Positions 1-9,644 of a stretch of DNA of 64,000 nt are shown piece after piece; positions within the stretch are counted from its first letter, which is position 1; the number at the start of each line of letters is the position of its first letter. The DNA is from Curtobacterium sp. 9128 (GTDB lineage Bacteria; Actinomycetota; Actinomycetes; Actinomycetales; Microbacteriaceae). Both the position numbers and the translations under genes were made by a program. The stretch spans positions 124,001-188,000 of the forward strand of contig NZ_VEAF01000002.1 of the NCBI RefSeq assembly GCF_007673775.1. Direction: 5' to 3'. The notes under the pieces were generated by a model. That model searched no databases, was not told the DNA's origin, and saw nothing but the letters and a program-made list of their open reading frames with translations.

Positions 1-599
1 GCCCCGCTGCGGGCCGGTCGGTCGCGGCCAGGGCGACCGCGGCGGTGGACTCGAGGACCGCGATCCGCAGCGTCCACTCGGAGCCGGGATGGGCCTCCTG
101 GTCGGCGTAGCCCCAGCCGCCCGGCGTGACGGTGCTCCACGGGTCGACCCACTCGACGACCGTGCCGTCGACGGGTGCGGACCCCGCGAACGAACCGACG
201 GTGACGAACGACGCCGACACGTCGGCCACCTCGACCCGGAGCATGAAGCGCATCGACGACAGCCAGGCCGCGAGCGGCTCCGCGTCGGCGGCCTCGGTCA
301 GCAGCCACGTCGTCGCACCGTCGTCGACGACGCGTGCCGCGTGCTCGACCCGACCCGACTGGTCGAGCACGAGCGTCTCGGTGCTGACGCCGGGCGCGAG
401 CCCGAGCAGCAGCTGCGACGTGATCGAGTTCAACCACGACAGCCGGTCGGGACCGGTGACCGTGACGACCCCGAGCCCGAGCTCGACGACCGCCGAGCCC
501 CCGGCGAGCAGGCGCTGCTCACCGAGCGGGTTGCCGAAGTGCGCGGCGGGACCGCCGTCGGACGCGACGAAGCCCGCGCGCGCCGAGAAGACGGCCATC
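1..599 (-). CDS. ygfZ: YgfZ/GcvT-like folate-binding protein (3' part missing)
   Basis: The gene starts at the ATG on 599-597 and runs off the left edge, so only about 199 N-terminal residues are visible. It reads [16 protein letters not shown] and continues with TVTGPDRLSWLNSITSQL around residues 48-65, the tetrahydrofolate-binding GcvT/YgfZ fold. In this family YgfZ (CAF17/IBA57-like) helps repair or assemble certain Fe-S enzymes using folate; that role is family knowledge. The ATG shares bases with the stop of the nitrobindin-like gene (TGATG), so the two are translationally coupled. A ygfZ-nitrobindin pair is common in actinobacteria. The C-terminal KGCYxGQE motif would lie outside the window and cannot be checked. 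Confidence 0.85.
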
Positions 600-1212
600 A
601 GTCGACCTTCGCGAGCTGCCCCGAGGCGTGCGAGGTGAGTTCCCGGCCGAGCGCCGCGATGTCCCACGCCCAGAAGAGCTTGCCCTCGACGAGCCCGTAC
701 ATGCGGGTCGCCGCGGAGTAGTCCTTCGCGTTCGCGGAGCGCATCACGGCGTCGGTGGCGAGGTCGATGCGGCCCTTCCGGACCTGGCCGACGTAGAGCT
801 CGTTGACGCCCGTCGGGTGGATGATCGCCGCCTCCACGTCGAAGCCGTCGTTCGCGTTGCGCAGGGTCTCGACGCTCTGGGTGGTGGTGAACGGGACGAC
901 GCCCTCGCCCATCAGCATCGCAGGGCCGCGGTCCCCCGGCTCCGACGGACGGTCGAGCCGCCAGTAGCCCATCTCGGCCGCCAGCGGCGTGTGCTCGTCG
1001 TCGAGCAACCACGTCGTCGACGAGTAGTTGAGGTAGGGCAGGCCGTCGTGGCTGAAGCTGACGCGCTGGCCGAACTCGTACGTGCGGACGTCGGGCTCGT
1101 CGCCCTCGGCCGCACCGACCGGGTACTCGACCACGCCGGTGCCCTCCCAGACGCCGACCAGCCAGGACAAGGGCACGAGTTCGGGGGCGAGGCCCTCCGG
1201 CAGTTCGATCAA
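598..1212 (-). CDS. Nitrobindin-like heme-binding FABP-family protein
   Basis: This 204-aa protein carries the family motif GxWxGxG as GVWEGTG at residues 20-26. A beta-rich body follows, with conserved aromatic positions ([19 protein letters not shown], the W of GYWRLD). Nitrobindins are 10-stranded beta-barrels that bind ferric heme and scavenge or isomerise reactive nitrogen species; this is family knowledge. The predicted start is TTG at 1212-1210, which overlaps the TGA of the 38-aa upstream gene (TTGA), and its own stop overlaps the ygfZ start. The three genes therefore look like one operon. Length is typical for actinobacterial members. Confidence 0.85.
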   Translation of the reverse strand: MIELPEGLAPELVPLSWLVGVWEGTGVVEYPVGAAEGDEPDVRTYEFGQRVSFSHDGLPYLNYSSTTWLLDDEHTPLAAEMGYWRLDRPSEPGDRGPAMLMGEGVVPFTTTQSVETLRNANDGFDVEAAIIHPTGVNELYVGQVRKGRIDLATDAVMRSANAKDYSAATRMYGLVEGKLFWAWDIAALGRELTSHASGQLAKVD

Positions 1213-1325
1213 CGCTGACCCTTGAACAGCTTCACGACGACGGTCACCGAGACGAACGCGATCGCGAGCGACGCCAGACCCAGCAGGCCGACGTAGAAGA
1301 GCTCGAGCGCAAGCAGCGAATCCAT
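1209..1325 (-). CDS. 38-aa single-pass membrane protein
   Basis: This small gene encodes [18 protein letters not shown] followed by a hydrophobic stretch and a basic end (VKLFKGQR). It looks like one transmembrane helix (about residues 6-31) with a positive cytoplasmic tail. Support comes from the 4-nt overlap with the nitrobindin-like gene and from a leaderless promoter: TAGACT at 1337-1332 followed by exactly six bases before the ATG, the same layout as the tetR gene at 47837. No Shine-Dalgarno is visible. Function is unknown; the position suggests co-expression with the heme-binding and ygfZ genes. Confidence 0.6.
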   Translation of the reverse strand: MDSLLALELFYVGLLGLASLAIAFVSVTVVVKLFKGQR

Positions 1326-1363
1326 GCCAGGAGTCTACGCGGCCCCCTCAGGAGCGCGCTGCC

Positions 1364-1645
1364 TCAACGCGCCAGGAGCACCACGGCCGTGACGAGCACG
1401 ACGACGAACGACCCCGACGACGCGATGCTGATCCGCTCGACCAGGCCGTCCTTCGTCGCGGTGATCAGCTGCAACACGAAGCTGACGAACACCGTCGCCA
1501 CGAACACGAGCAGCAGCCAGGCGAAGGAGTCCTTCTCGCTGAGGGTCAGCACGAGCACGGCGCCGACGATCGCCAGCAGCCAGACGGGCAGCACGGACGT
1601 GAGCTTGAGGCGGCGCTGGTCGGCGGGCGGGACGGGCTCGGTCAC
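1364..1645 (-). CDS. Small three-TM membrane protein (uncharacterised)
   Basis: This 93-aa protein has a short hydrophilic N-terminus ([15 protein letters not shown]) and three predicted membrane helices, around residues 17-34, 40-61 and 76-92. The GTG at 1645 is chosen because the in-frame sequence upstream has no better start; AATGAT six bases before it could be a leaderless -10. It diverges from glnR, about 85 bp away, and precedes the small membrane gene at 1325 on the same strand. No family is recognised. Its place beside glnR and mshD suggests a conserved neighbourhood gene rather than a recent arrival. Confidence 0.65.
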   Translation of the reverse strand: MTEPVPPADQRRLKLTSVLPVWLLAIVGAVLVLTLSEKDSFAWLLLVFVATVFVSFVLQLITATKDGLVERISIASSGSFVVVLVTAVVLLAR

Positions 1646-1730
1646 GAGGCCATCATTGCAGGCCGGTCGGGGGGACTTGTCGAGCATCACTAGGATGTCC
1701 GCACGACGTCTCATCCGTTCTGGAGGTCCT

Positions 1731-2414
1731 GTGGCACAGCTCCTGGTACTCACCTCGGCCGCGCCCGGCGACGTCCTGCCGAGCCTCGGCCTGCTGAGCC
1801 ACCGGATCCGCCACGTGCCGGCCGAGGCCGCACAGCTCGTGAACGCGCCGCAGAGCGACCTGATGTTCGTCGACGCCAGGACGGACCTGGTCAGCGCGAA
1901 GGCCCTGTGCAAGATCCTCTCCACCTCGGGGTCGACCACCCCGATCGTGCTCGTCGTCACCGAGGGCGGTCTCACCGCGGTCACGAGCGAGTGGAACATC
2001 GACGACGTCGTGCTCGAGACCGCCGGTCCCGCCGAGGTCGACGCCCGCATCCGACTCAGCGCCGGCCGCGCCGCGAAGAACCAGACCGGCTCGAAGATCC
2101 AGGCCTCCGGCGTGGTCATCGACGAGGCGAGCTACTCGGCGAAGGTCCGCGGCAAGCCGCTCGACCTGACCTTCAAGGAGTTCGAGCTCCTGCGCTTCTT
2201 CGCCACGCACCCCTCGCGCGTCTTCACCCGCGAGCAGCTCCTCAGCGAAGTATGGGGCTACGACTACTTCGGCGGCACCCGCACGGTCGACGTGCACGTC
2301 CGGCGCCTGCGCGCCAAGCTCGGCGACCTCGAGTCCCTCATCGGCACGGTCCGCAACGTCGGCTACCGCTTCAACGTGTACGACGACGAGGCCGAACGCC
2401 TCATGGGCCAGTGA
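1731..2414 (+). CDS. glnR: GlnR-type winged-helix response regulator
   Basis: This 227-aa protein has a degenerate receiver domain (residues 1-115, with the Asp-48 region reading [10 protein letters not shown]) and an OmpR/PhoB winged helix (about 130-220, ending [15 protein letters not shown] and [10 protein letters not shown]). The whole sequence resembles mycobacterial GlnR, an orphan regulator of nitrogen assimilation genes (glnA, amtB, nir). GlnR regulators lack a cognate kinase and a normal phosphorylation pocket. I chose the GTG at 1731 because GGAGGT lies seven bases upstream and the protein then starts like other GlnRs (MAQLLVLTS). TAGGAT at 1691-1696 is a plausible -10. The stop overlaps mshD by 4 nt (GTGA), matching the glnR-mshD order of M. 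tuberculosis. Confidence 0.85.
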   Translation: MAQLLVLTSAAPGDVLPSLGLLSHRIRHVPAEAAQLVNAPQSDLMFVDARTDLVSAKALCKILSTSGSTTPIVLVVTEGGLTAVTSEWNIDDVVLETAGPAEVDARIRLSAGRAAKNQTGSKIQASGVVIDEASYSAKVRGKPLDLTFKEFELLRFFATHPSRVFTREQLLSEVWGYDYFGGTRTVDVHVRRLRAKLGDLESLIGTVRNVGYRFNVYDDEAERLMGQ

Positions 2415-3241
2415 CTGCGACGCCGGACCTCGCGCGCTTCGCCGTCCCCGGCGAGGCTCCCCCGTTCTCCGACCAGACCCTGGTCGACGTCCGCGCCGGT
2501 CGCGCGGTGGTCCTCGTCGAGCCCGACGGATCCGCGGAACCCGACGGGGTCGCCGTGGTCCGCGACGGCGAGCTGGAGCTCGTGGTCGGCCTGGAGGCAC
2601 GGGGGCACGGCATCGGGACGCGCCTGGTCGACCGGGCGCTCGCCCTGGGCGGCGGGGCCGCTCCGCGGCTCGCCTGGGCACACGGCGACGCCCCGGCGGC
2701 ACGCGCGATCGCGACCCGGTACGGGTGGGCCGCGACCAGGACGCTGCTGCAGCTGCGCGCGCCGGTGCCGACGTCTGCACCCGATGCGAGCCTCCCGCCC
2801 GGGTACACCGTGACCGCGTTCCGGACCGGCACCGACGAGACCGACTGGCTGACCCTGAACCGTGCGGCGTTCGCGTCGCACCCGGAGCAGGGCTCGATGA
2901 CGCTCGAGGACCTGCGGGCCCGGGAGGCCGAGCCGTGGTTCTCCGGTGACGACCTCGTGCTGCTGCGCGACGCCGCCGGCGACCTGGCCGGGTCCTGCTG
3001 GCTCAAGGTCGAGGACGGCATCGGCGAGTTCTACGCCGTGGCCGTGCGCCCCGACCTGCAGGGACGGGGCCTCGGCGGGGTGCTCATGCGCGCCGGGACC
3101 GCACGGCTGGTCGGTCGCGGGCTGACCGCGGCCGCACTCTACGTCGAGGGCGACAACGAGCCGGCGCTGGCGCTCTACCGTCGGTCCGGGTTCACGGAGG
3201 CCGCCGTCGACGTGCAGTACGCGGCGCCCACCGGCCGGTAG
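2411..3241 (+). CDS. mshD: Mycothiol synthase (MshD)
   Basis: This 276-aa protein has two GNAT acetyltransferase domains. The C-terminal one carries the acetyl-CoA loop [15 protein letters not shown] (about residues 213-227) followed by [19 protein letters not shown]. MshD acetylates Cys-GlcN-Ins in the last step of mycothiol synthesis; mycothiol is the main low-molecular-weight thiol of actinobacteria. The GTG start overlaps the glnR stop (GTGA). The degenerate N-terminal GNAT domain (about residues 15-130) is normal for the family, as is the length. Confidence 0.88.
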   Translation: MTATPDLARFAVPGEAPPFSDQTLVDVRAGRAVVLVEPDGSAEPDGVAVVRDGELELVVGLEARGHGIGTRLVDRALALGGGAAPRLAWAHGDAPAARAIATRYGWAATRTLLQLRAPVPTSAPDASLPPGYTVTAFRTGTDETDWLTLNRAAFASHPEQGSMTLEDLRAREAEPWFSGDDLVLLRDAAGDLAGSCWLKVEDGIGEFYAVAVRPDLQGRGLGGVLMRAGTARLVGRGLTAAALYVEGDNEPALALYRRSGFTEAAVDVQYAAPTGR

Positions 3242-3288
3242 CCTGGACCGGTCGGCGCGGGGCCGACCACGGCGGACTCGGGGGACCT

Positions 3289-5328
3289 GTGGCGCAGTAC
3301 GGGCAAGGGGAGCCGCTCGGTGCCTCCTGGCGGCTGGTCGAGCTCCTCGGCTCCGGCGCAACCGGCGAGGTCTGGCGCGTCGACCACGGTCCCACCGGTG
3401 ACGCCGCCGCGGCGAAGCTCCTCCGCGCCGAGCTCGCCGCCGACCCGGGCATCGTCGAGCGCTTCGTCCGCGAACGTTCCGTCCTGCTCGGCCTGCAGCA
3501 CCCGTCGATCGTCCGCGTCCGCGACCTCGTCGTCGAGGGTGACCGGCTCGCCATCGTCATGGACCTGGTGCCGGGAGGGTCGGCCCGCGACCTCCTCGCG
3601 GCCGCCGGCACGCTGTCGCCCCGGGACGCGCTGACCATCACGGCGGAGACGCTCGACGCCCTGGCCACCGCGCACCGTCAGGACGTCGTCCACCGCGACG
3701 TGAAGCCCGACAACGTGCTGCTCGACGCGGAGTGGTCGCCCGGTGCGACGGGGCTCGTCCGGGTCACCGACTTCGGGATCGCCTCGGTCGTCGCCGAGCG
3801 GGAGCGCACGACCACGGGCCTCCTCGGCACCCCGCAGTACATGGCGCCGGAGTCGATCAGCCACGGGCGCTCCGGGCCGGCCGCCGACGTCTACGGCGCC
3901 GGCGTGATGCTCTACGAGCTGCTGTCCGGACGCACACCGTTCGCCGGCCCCGGGACGGACTTCGCGGTCGCGTACCGGCACGTCACGTCGACGCCCCCGG
4001 TGCTCGAGGTGCCCGACGCCCTCTGGTCGACCCTGGCGACCATGCTCGCGAAGGACCCCGCTGCCCGGCCGTCCGCGACCGACGCCGCCGCGACCCTCCG
4101 TCGGCTCGCACGGTCCCTCGCCGACGTGCCCGCGCTCGAGCCGACGGTCGACCCGGAGGAGTTCGCCGCGGTGGAGCGCCCGGCGACGGTCGTCCGCGGA
4201 TCGGTCGCGTCCGGTGCTACCGGAACAGCCGGGACTGCCGGACCGGACGGCGCTGCGGCCGACGACGACGTAGCGGAGGACGACGGCACAGCGGGGTCGG
4301 TGCCGGAGCTCGGTCCGGCGGGCTCGGCGACCGTCGTCCGACCGATGGCCAGGCAGCCGCTCCCGGTGGCGTCGGACCCGGCCGCCTCCCCCGCGACGCG
4401 GACAGCCCGGTTCCGGCGCCCGGACTGGTTGACGAACCGCGCGGCCGGCTTCGGCGCGCTCGGCCTGGCACTCGTCGTGGTGCTCGTGGTCGGGGCCGTC
4501 GTCTGGCTGCCGGGCAGTCGGGGCACCACGCCCGGACGACAGGCCACCGCGCAGGCCGCCAACGCGTACCAGCAGGACCGGCCCCTCCCGACCGGACTGA
4601 CCACCACCCGCAAGGCGACGCTCGACCCCGAGTCCGGCGCCGTCGAGCTGACGACGACCTACACCGCCCAGGGTGCGACGCTCTCCGGGCCGCTGGTCGA
4701 GGTCCTGCCGGCGGCCCGGTCGGGCGGCTCCTGCCCCACCGTCCGGTGGCGTGACGGCCCCGTCACCGCCACACGGAACCAGCCGTCCGTGACCGGGGTC
4801 GACACCGCATGCGCCTGGTCCCTCAGCGGCGCTGCAATCGAGCCGGGGTCCGACGTCGCGGTGCAGGCGACGGTGCGGGTGCCCTCGGTCACGGACGGTG
4901 CCTCGCTGCAGACGTGGCTCGACGCCGTCGGCACCGCGACCACCGGGGTCGTCACCGACCAGTCCGTCAGCGGGACGGCCTACCCGGTGCAGCGGCTGCA
5001 GGACGTCGTCGTGCGGACGCCGGACCGCACGGTCAGCCAGACGGCGCTGCCGGTCACCCTGCTCCCGGTGTGGCCGAGCGGGACCGACGAGCTGAACCCG
5101 CTGTACCGCAGCCCCGCGAGCGGCGCACCGTCGCAGATGCTGCAGGACGTGGCCGGCGGCGAGTCCGGCGTGCGGTTCGCCGACGGGTGCTCCGGCGCGC
5201 TGGCGGTGTCCTCGGACGGCCTCGTCGTGACCGCGCTGTCGGTGGCACCCGCGTGCACGGTGCGCGCCACGGTCGGGGCGTTCTCCGACCTCGAGAGCGC
5301 GCCGTTCAGCATCACGACACGCGACTGA
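3289..5328 (+). CDS. Transmembrane Ser/Thr protein kinase (PknB-like)
   Basis: This 679-aa eukaryotic-type kinase has a glycine loop GSGATGEVW (about 21-29), VVHRDVKPDNVLL (about 128-140), TDFGIAS (about 159-165) and MAPES (about 184), so it should be active. A Pro/Ala-rich juxtamembrane linker follows, then one membrane helix (about 388-408) and a roughly 260-residue extracellular domain that is not made of PASTA repeats. It starts at GTG 3289 behind GGGGGA. It converges on the EccC-like gene with only 12 bp between stops. That ATPase carries an FHA phosphothreonine-binding domain, so kinase and FHA protein may form a signalling pair. This link is inferred. The extracellular ligand is unknown. 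Confidence 0.85.
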   Translation: MAQYGQGEPLGASWRLVELLGSGATGEVWRVDHGPTGDAAAAKLLRAELAADPGIVERFVRERSVLLGLQHPSIVRVRDLVVEGDRLAIVMDLVPGGSARDLLAAAGTLSPRDALTITAETLDALATAHRQDVVHRDVKPDNVLLDAEWSPGATGLVRVTDFGIASVVAERERTTTGLLGTPQYMAPESISHGRSGPAADVYGAGVMLYELLSGRTPFAGPGTDFAVAYRHVTSTPPVLEVPDALWSTLATMLAKDPAARPSATDAAATLRRLARSLADVPALEPTVDPEEFAAVERPATVVRGSVASGATGTAGTAGPDGAAADDDVAEDDGTAGSVPELGPAGSATVVRPMARQPLPVASDPAASPATRTARFRRPDWLTNRAAGFGALGLALVVVLVVGAVVWLPGSRGTTPGRQATAQAANAYQQDRPLPTGLTTTRKATLDPESGAVELTTTYTAQGATLSGPLVEVLPAARSGGSCPTVRWRDGPVTATRNQPSVTGVDTACAWSLSGAAIEPGSDVAVQATVRVPSVTDGASLQTWLDAVGTATTGVVTDQSVSGTAYPVQRLQDVVVRTPDRTVSQTALPVTLLPVWPSGTDELNPLYRSPASGAPSQMLQDVAGGESGVRFADGCSGALAVSSDGLVVTALSVAPACTVRATVGAFSDLESAPFSITTRD

Positions 5329-5340
5329 GCGCCGAGCGTC

Positions 5341-8300
5341 TCAGGACGTCCGCTCGACCGCGAGGTCGGCGCTGGCCGTCTGGACGAGGCGGACCCGACC
5401 GCCGGACACGGCGTAGCCGCGACCCGCCGACATCGCCACCGGGGACCGACGGGGCACCTGGACCCCGAGCAGCTCCCCGTCGTAGTCGACGTCGGGCTGC
5501 AGCAGCACGCCGCACCGGCTCTTGCGGACGGCCTTCGTCCAGTGGCTGTACAGCGAGCGGAGGTCCACCGAACGACCGGCAGCCACCACGCAGAGCCCCG
5601 GACGCTCCGACGCGAGCAGCCCGGCCAACGCCTGGTCGCCGTCGTCGAAGCGCTCGGCGTCGTCCACGAGCAGCAGCACGGGGCCGCGCTCGAGCCGCAG
5701 CCCGGCGACGAGGGCCGGGACCTCGTCCGGACCGACCGCGAGCCGGTCGAAGTCCCCGGAGGCGAGCGGCGAGCGGCGGTCGCAGATCGCCCACACCGCG
5801 GGCCGCGTGCCCTCGGCACGCCGGGCGGTGTCGGCGAGCGCCAGCAGGACGCTCGACTTGCCCGAGCGGGCCGGGCCGGCGACGAGGACGTGCTCGCCGT
5901 CGTACACCTCGAGCGCGGTGGTGGCGAGGTCGTCCTCGGCGAGACCGATCGGCAGGCGCCACGGCTCGGTGTCGAAGGACGCGGGCACCGCGAGCTCCGT
6001 CACGGTCACCACGTCCGGCAACCGCCCGACGGCGCTCGCCTTGCGCGGTGCGTCGCTCCAGCGCTCGGCCGTGTGCGTCACGGCGTCGGCGAGGGGCACG
6101 TCGGGGGTCGCCACGTGGGACTGCAGGCGGGCGACGGAGTCGATGAAGCGCCCGGGCACCGGTGGCGGGACGTCCTTGGGTCGCACACCGATGGAGGAGT
6201 AGTCGTACGGGTCGGCGAGCCGGAACAGCCACTTCTGGGTCGTGACCTCGTCCATCGCGCTCGGGACGGCCTTCGCGCGGGTGGTCGACACGGCGAAGGA
6301 GATGCCGAGTGCCGGTCCCTCCGCGTACACGCGGTACAGGGCGTCGAGCAGCTGCTGCCCCTCGAAGTCCTGGTACTCGTCGCGGAGCGCCGCGAGACCG
6401 TCCAGGAGCACGACCGCTCGACGTCCGCCCGGTGCCGCCCGACGGCGTTCCAGCTCCGTGCGCAGGTGCCGCAGGAACCGCGCCTGCAGCTCGCCGGCAC
6501 CCGGTCCGGAGCCGACGTACGCGGTGGTGTGCGGGAGGTGTTGGAGCGGTGCGAGGTCCCCCGCGCCCATGTCGAGCACGAGCAGGTCGAGGTCGGCCGG
6601 GTCCGTCGCGGCGGCCAGACGCAGGGCGATCGCGGCGAGGGCGGTGCTGGTGCCGCTGCCCGGGATCCCCATGAGCATGAGGTTGCCCTGCGCGAGGTCC
6701 CACCCCGTGGTCACCTGACGCTGGTGGTCCGGGTCGTCGGCGAGCGCCACCGGCACGACCTCGGCGCGGGTCGAGCCGGTGTCGAGCGCGGCCACGTCGA
6801 CCCGCTCGCCGAGGGCCTCCGGCCAGATCGGCCGCGGCGGGGCGAAGCCGGCGTCCGCGTTCGCCTGCGTGATCGCGTCGATGAGCCGGTCGAGGTCGGT
6901 CTCGTCGGCGGCGGTCGGCGCTGCGGAGGGCGCGGGCGCCGGGACGCCGAACACCCCGGTCGGCCGGACGGCCACGGCGGCCTCGGCGGCGGCGTCGCGG
7001 GCTCGACCCGTCACGAGGGCGGTCTGCACCGGGGTGATGTCGTCCTGGCCGAGCTTGACGTAGGCGCGCCCGGTCTGCTGCCGGCTGATGGCCGAGGCGG
7101 CGGGGACACCGATGACGTTGACGGAGTCCTCACGGCTCTGCACGCGCAGCGCGACCCGCATGTTCGTGTTCGCGAGGATGTCCTCGCTGACGACGCCGGC
7201 CGGTCGCTGGGTCGCGAGGACCATGTGCACGCCGAGCGTCCGGCCCACGGCGGCGATGCTCACGAGCGAGGTCAGGACGTCGGGGAAGTCCTTGGCGAGC
7301 ATCGCGAACTCGTCGACCACGAGCAGCAGCCGCGGCATCGGTTCCGTCGGTCGGGTCGCCAGGTACGCGTCGAGGTTGTCGATGTCGGCGCCGGCCTCGG
7401 CGAACACGCGCTGCCGGCGTTCGAGTTCCGCCTCGAGCGCGCGGAGCGCCCGGTCGGCGAGCTGCTCGTCGAGGTTGCTGATCGTGCCGATGGTGTGCGG
7501 CAGCCGCTCACACGCGGCGAAGGCGGCACCGCCCTTGAAGTCGACGAGCAGGAAGTTCAGCGTCGTCGGTGCGTTGCGCGCCGCGAGACCGGCGACGAGC
7601 GACCGCAGGAACTCGCTCTTGCCGGACCCGGTCGTCCCGCCGACGAGCCCGTGCGGCCCGTCGCGGACCAGGTCGAGTTCGAGGGGTCCCGACTCGGACG
7701 AACCGATCGGGGTGGAGATCCCGGTCCGGGCGTCCCACGCGGCGCGGACGGCCTGCGGGGTGTCGACCCGCACCAGGTCCGGGAACCGGACGAGCGACGG
7801 CAGGGACGCACCCGGGACCGAGAGCTCCGGGTCGTCGAAGTGCGCGAGGTCCCGCGCACAGCGCTCGGCGACGGCCGTCGAGAGCCCGGCGAGGACGACG
7901 TCGCGCACCTCGGTGCGGTCCTCCGGCCGGTACACCGTCGCCGCGGCGTCGGCCTCGACGGTGATGATCGTCGTGCACGCTGCCGGGAGCTGCTGGGCGT
8001 TCGCCGCGATCACGATGCCGCTGACCCGGCGGGGCTCCTCGTCCGGACGGAGCGTCCGCCCCGGGACCGAGCGGCCCTGCCCGAGCAGGCTCCGTGCCGG
8101 GGCGTCGCGGCCCTCGGTGAGCACCTCGGAGTCGATGACGACGAGCATCGTCTGCGTGGGGAGGTCGTCGACCGAGTCGCGGAGCCCCCGGAGCACGGCG
8201 GCGCTGTGGTCGCGCTGCGCCGACATCCACCGTTCGCCGGTGCTGCTGCCGGCCACCCGGGTGTGGGGCAGCCAGGACGCCCACGACCAGTCCGCCTGCC

Positions 8301-9591
8301 GTCCGTCGTCGCAGAACACCCCGATCGTCAGGTCGGCGGGCCCGCAGTGCACCGCCGCCTGCGCGAGGAGGCTCCGGGCCAGGGCGAGTGCGCCGTCGCG
8401 GTCGCCGACGATGCCGACCACGCCGGCGTCGGACAGGTCCGCGACGACCGGCGCCGCGGTGAGCCTGCTGTCCGCGATGGCGGCCTTCGCCTCGTCGTCG
8501 AGCTTCGCCGACGTCGCCCGTGCGTCGACCTCCGGTCGCCAGGGGGCGTCACCGGTGCCGGCGTGCAGGGTGAGGAAGTCGGCGTCGGCGGACCGGCGCT
8601 GCCAGAGCGTGGTCGTCGGGAGGGCGGCGCGGCGGACGACGGTCGCCGGGTCCGGGACGAGTTCCTGTCGCCGCGCGGCCTCGACACCGGCCGCGGCGGC
8701 GATCTCCTGGCGGAACGCCTCCACCGCCCCCGCGAAGCGCTCGTCCTCCTCACGCAGGTTCCGTGCCCGGCGGTGCTTCTGCTCGAACCACATGCCGATC
8801 GCCGTGACCGGGCTCAGCAGCGCGAACAGGGCGAACCGGGCGTCACCGAGGAGCAGCACCATCGCGCCGGCGAGCACGAGCGGCGCCGCGATCGTGATCC
8901 AGCTGAACTTCGAGGCCGGCGGGACGTCCTTCCGGGTCGGCGGGACGACGGTCTCCTGCTCGGTGTCCCGCCCCGGACGCGGCGGGCGGTTGTAGGGCGC
9001 GGTCGCCGCCGGGGTGAGGTTCGGCAGGGTGCCGGGCGCGGGCACGGTCGTCTCGTGCAGGGCCGGTCGGACGAGCAGCACCGCCCCGCCGACGATGACG
9101 CTGGTCGTGCCGGTGACGAGGACGCCCTCGTCGTCGAGGCGGGCCCCGGCGACGACGGTGCCGTTGGTCGAGCCGGCGTCGCGGATCCGGACACCGTCGG
9201 CCTCGCGCTCGATCGTGCAGTGCTCCCACGACGCGGTCTCGGTGGGCAGGACGAGGTCGGCCTGCGGGGCACGCCCGACGACGAGCGGTCGGGAGCGCGG
9301 CACGGCGAGGACCCGGCCGGCGTCGAGTCCCCCGGCGAGGGTGACCGTCCAGCCGTCGACCGTCCGCGGACGGTCCTCCGGGGTGCGGGCGATGCGCGAC
9401 CCCTCGAGCAGCACCAGGTCGCGCAGCGGCGTCTCGGCACTGGTCACGTGGGCGTCCACCGCCAGAGTGGCGTCCGGCTCGAGGACGGGTCCGACGGCCG
9501 CCGCGACGAGCTGCCCGAGCGTGGACGTCTCGGCCCAGCCGTCGACCTCGACCGCTTCGACACGGTCGTCGAGCTCGATCACCACCCGCAT
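5341..9591 (-). CDS. FHA-containing FtsK/SpoIIIE ATPase of a T7SS-like system (EccC/EssC-like)
   Basis: This 1416-aa protein reads, in order: an N-terminal beta-rich module (1-70, possibly ubiquitin-like), an FHA domain (about 105-175, with VVGRAPQADLVL and DAGSTNGT), two membrane helices (about 230-270), then three FtsK-like ATPase modules. Module 1 has Walker A TTGSGKSE (about 650) and Walker B LLLVVDEFAML (about 760). Module 2 has GIPGSGTS (about 977), where Thr replaces the Lys. Module 3 has GPARSGKSSV (about 1240) and VLLLVDDAERF. EccC/EssC motors drive WXG100 substrates across the membrane. The architecture is closer to Firmicute EssC (FHA at the N-terminus) than to mycobacterial EccC. 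The gene is last in a three-gene operon. Confidence 0.88.
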   Translation of the reverse strand: MRVVIELDDRVEAVEVDGWAETSTLGQLVAAAVGPVLEPDATLAVDAHVTSAETPLRDLVLLEGSRIARTPEDRPRTVDGWTVTLAGGLDAGRVLAVPRSRPLVVGRAPQADLVLPTETASWEHCTIEREADGVRIRDAGSTNGTVVAGARLDDEGVLVTGTTSVIVGGAVLLVRPALHETTVPAPGTLPNLTPAATAPYNRPPRPGRDTEQETVVPPTRKDVPPASKFSWITIAAPLVLAGAMVLLLGDARFALFALLSPVTAIGMWFEQKHRRARNLREEDERFAGAVEAFRQEIAAAAGVEAARRQELVPDPATVVRRAALPTTTLWQRRSADADFLTLHAGTGDAPWRPEVDARATSAKLDDEAKAAIADSRLTAAPVVADLSDAGVVGIVGDRDGALALARSLLAQAAVHCGPADLTIGVFCDDGRQADWSWASWLPHTRVAGSSTGERWMSAQRDHSAAVLRGLRDSVDDLPTQTMLVVIDSEVLTEGRDAPARSLLGQGRSVPGRTLRPDEEPRRVSGIVIAANAQQLPAACTTIITVEADAAATVYRPEDRTEVRDVVLAGLSTAVAERCARDLAHFDDPELSVPGASLPSLVRFPDLVRVDTPQAVRAAWDARTGISTPIGSSESGPLELDLVRDGPHGLVGGTTGSGKSEFLRSLVAGLAARNAPTTLNFLLVDFKGGAAFAACERLPHTIGTISNLDEQLADRALRALEAELERRQRVFAEAGADIDNLDAYLATRPTEPMPRLLLVVDEFAMLAKDFPDVLTSLVSIAAVGRTLGVHMVLATQRPAGVVSEDILANTNMRVALRVQSREDSVNVIGVPAASAISRQQTGRAYVKLGQDDITPVQTALVTGRARDAAAEAAVAVRPTGVFGVPAPAPSAAPTAADETDLDRLIDAITQANADAGFAPPRPIWPEALGERVDVAALDTGSTRAEVVPVALADDPDHQRQVTTGWDLAQGNLMLMGIPGSGTSTALAAIALRLAAATDPADLDLLVLDMGAGDLAPLQHLPHTTAYVGSGPGAGELQARFLRHLRTELERRRAAPGGRRAVVLLDGLAALRDEYQDFEGQQLLDALYRVYAEGPALGISFAVSTTRAKAVPSAMDEVTTQKWLFRLADPYDYSSIGVRPKDVPPPVPGRFIDSVARLQSHVATPDVPLADAVTHTAERWSDAPRKASAVGRLPDVVTVTELAVPASFDTEPWRLPIGLAEDDLATTALEVYDGEHVLVAGPARSGKSSVLLALADTARRAEGTRPAVWAICDRRSPLASGDFDRLAVGPDEVPALVAGLRLERGPVLLLVDDAERFDDGDQALAGLLASERPGLCVVAAGRSVDLRSLYSHWTKAVRKSRCGVLLQPDVDYDGELLGVQVPRRSPVAMSAGRGYAVSGGRVRLVQTASADLAVERTS

Positions 9592-9644
9592 GCGCCTGCT
9601 CCTGTCGTCGTGGTCCGGTCGTGGCGACCCGTGATGGGCCGGTC

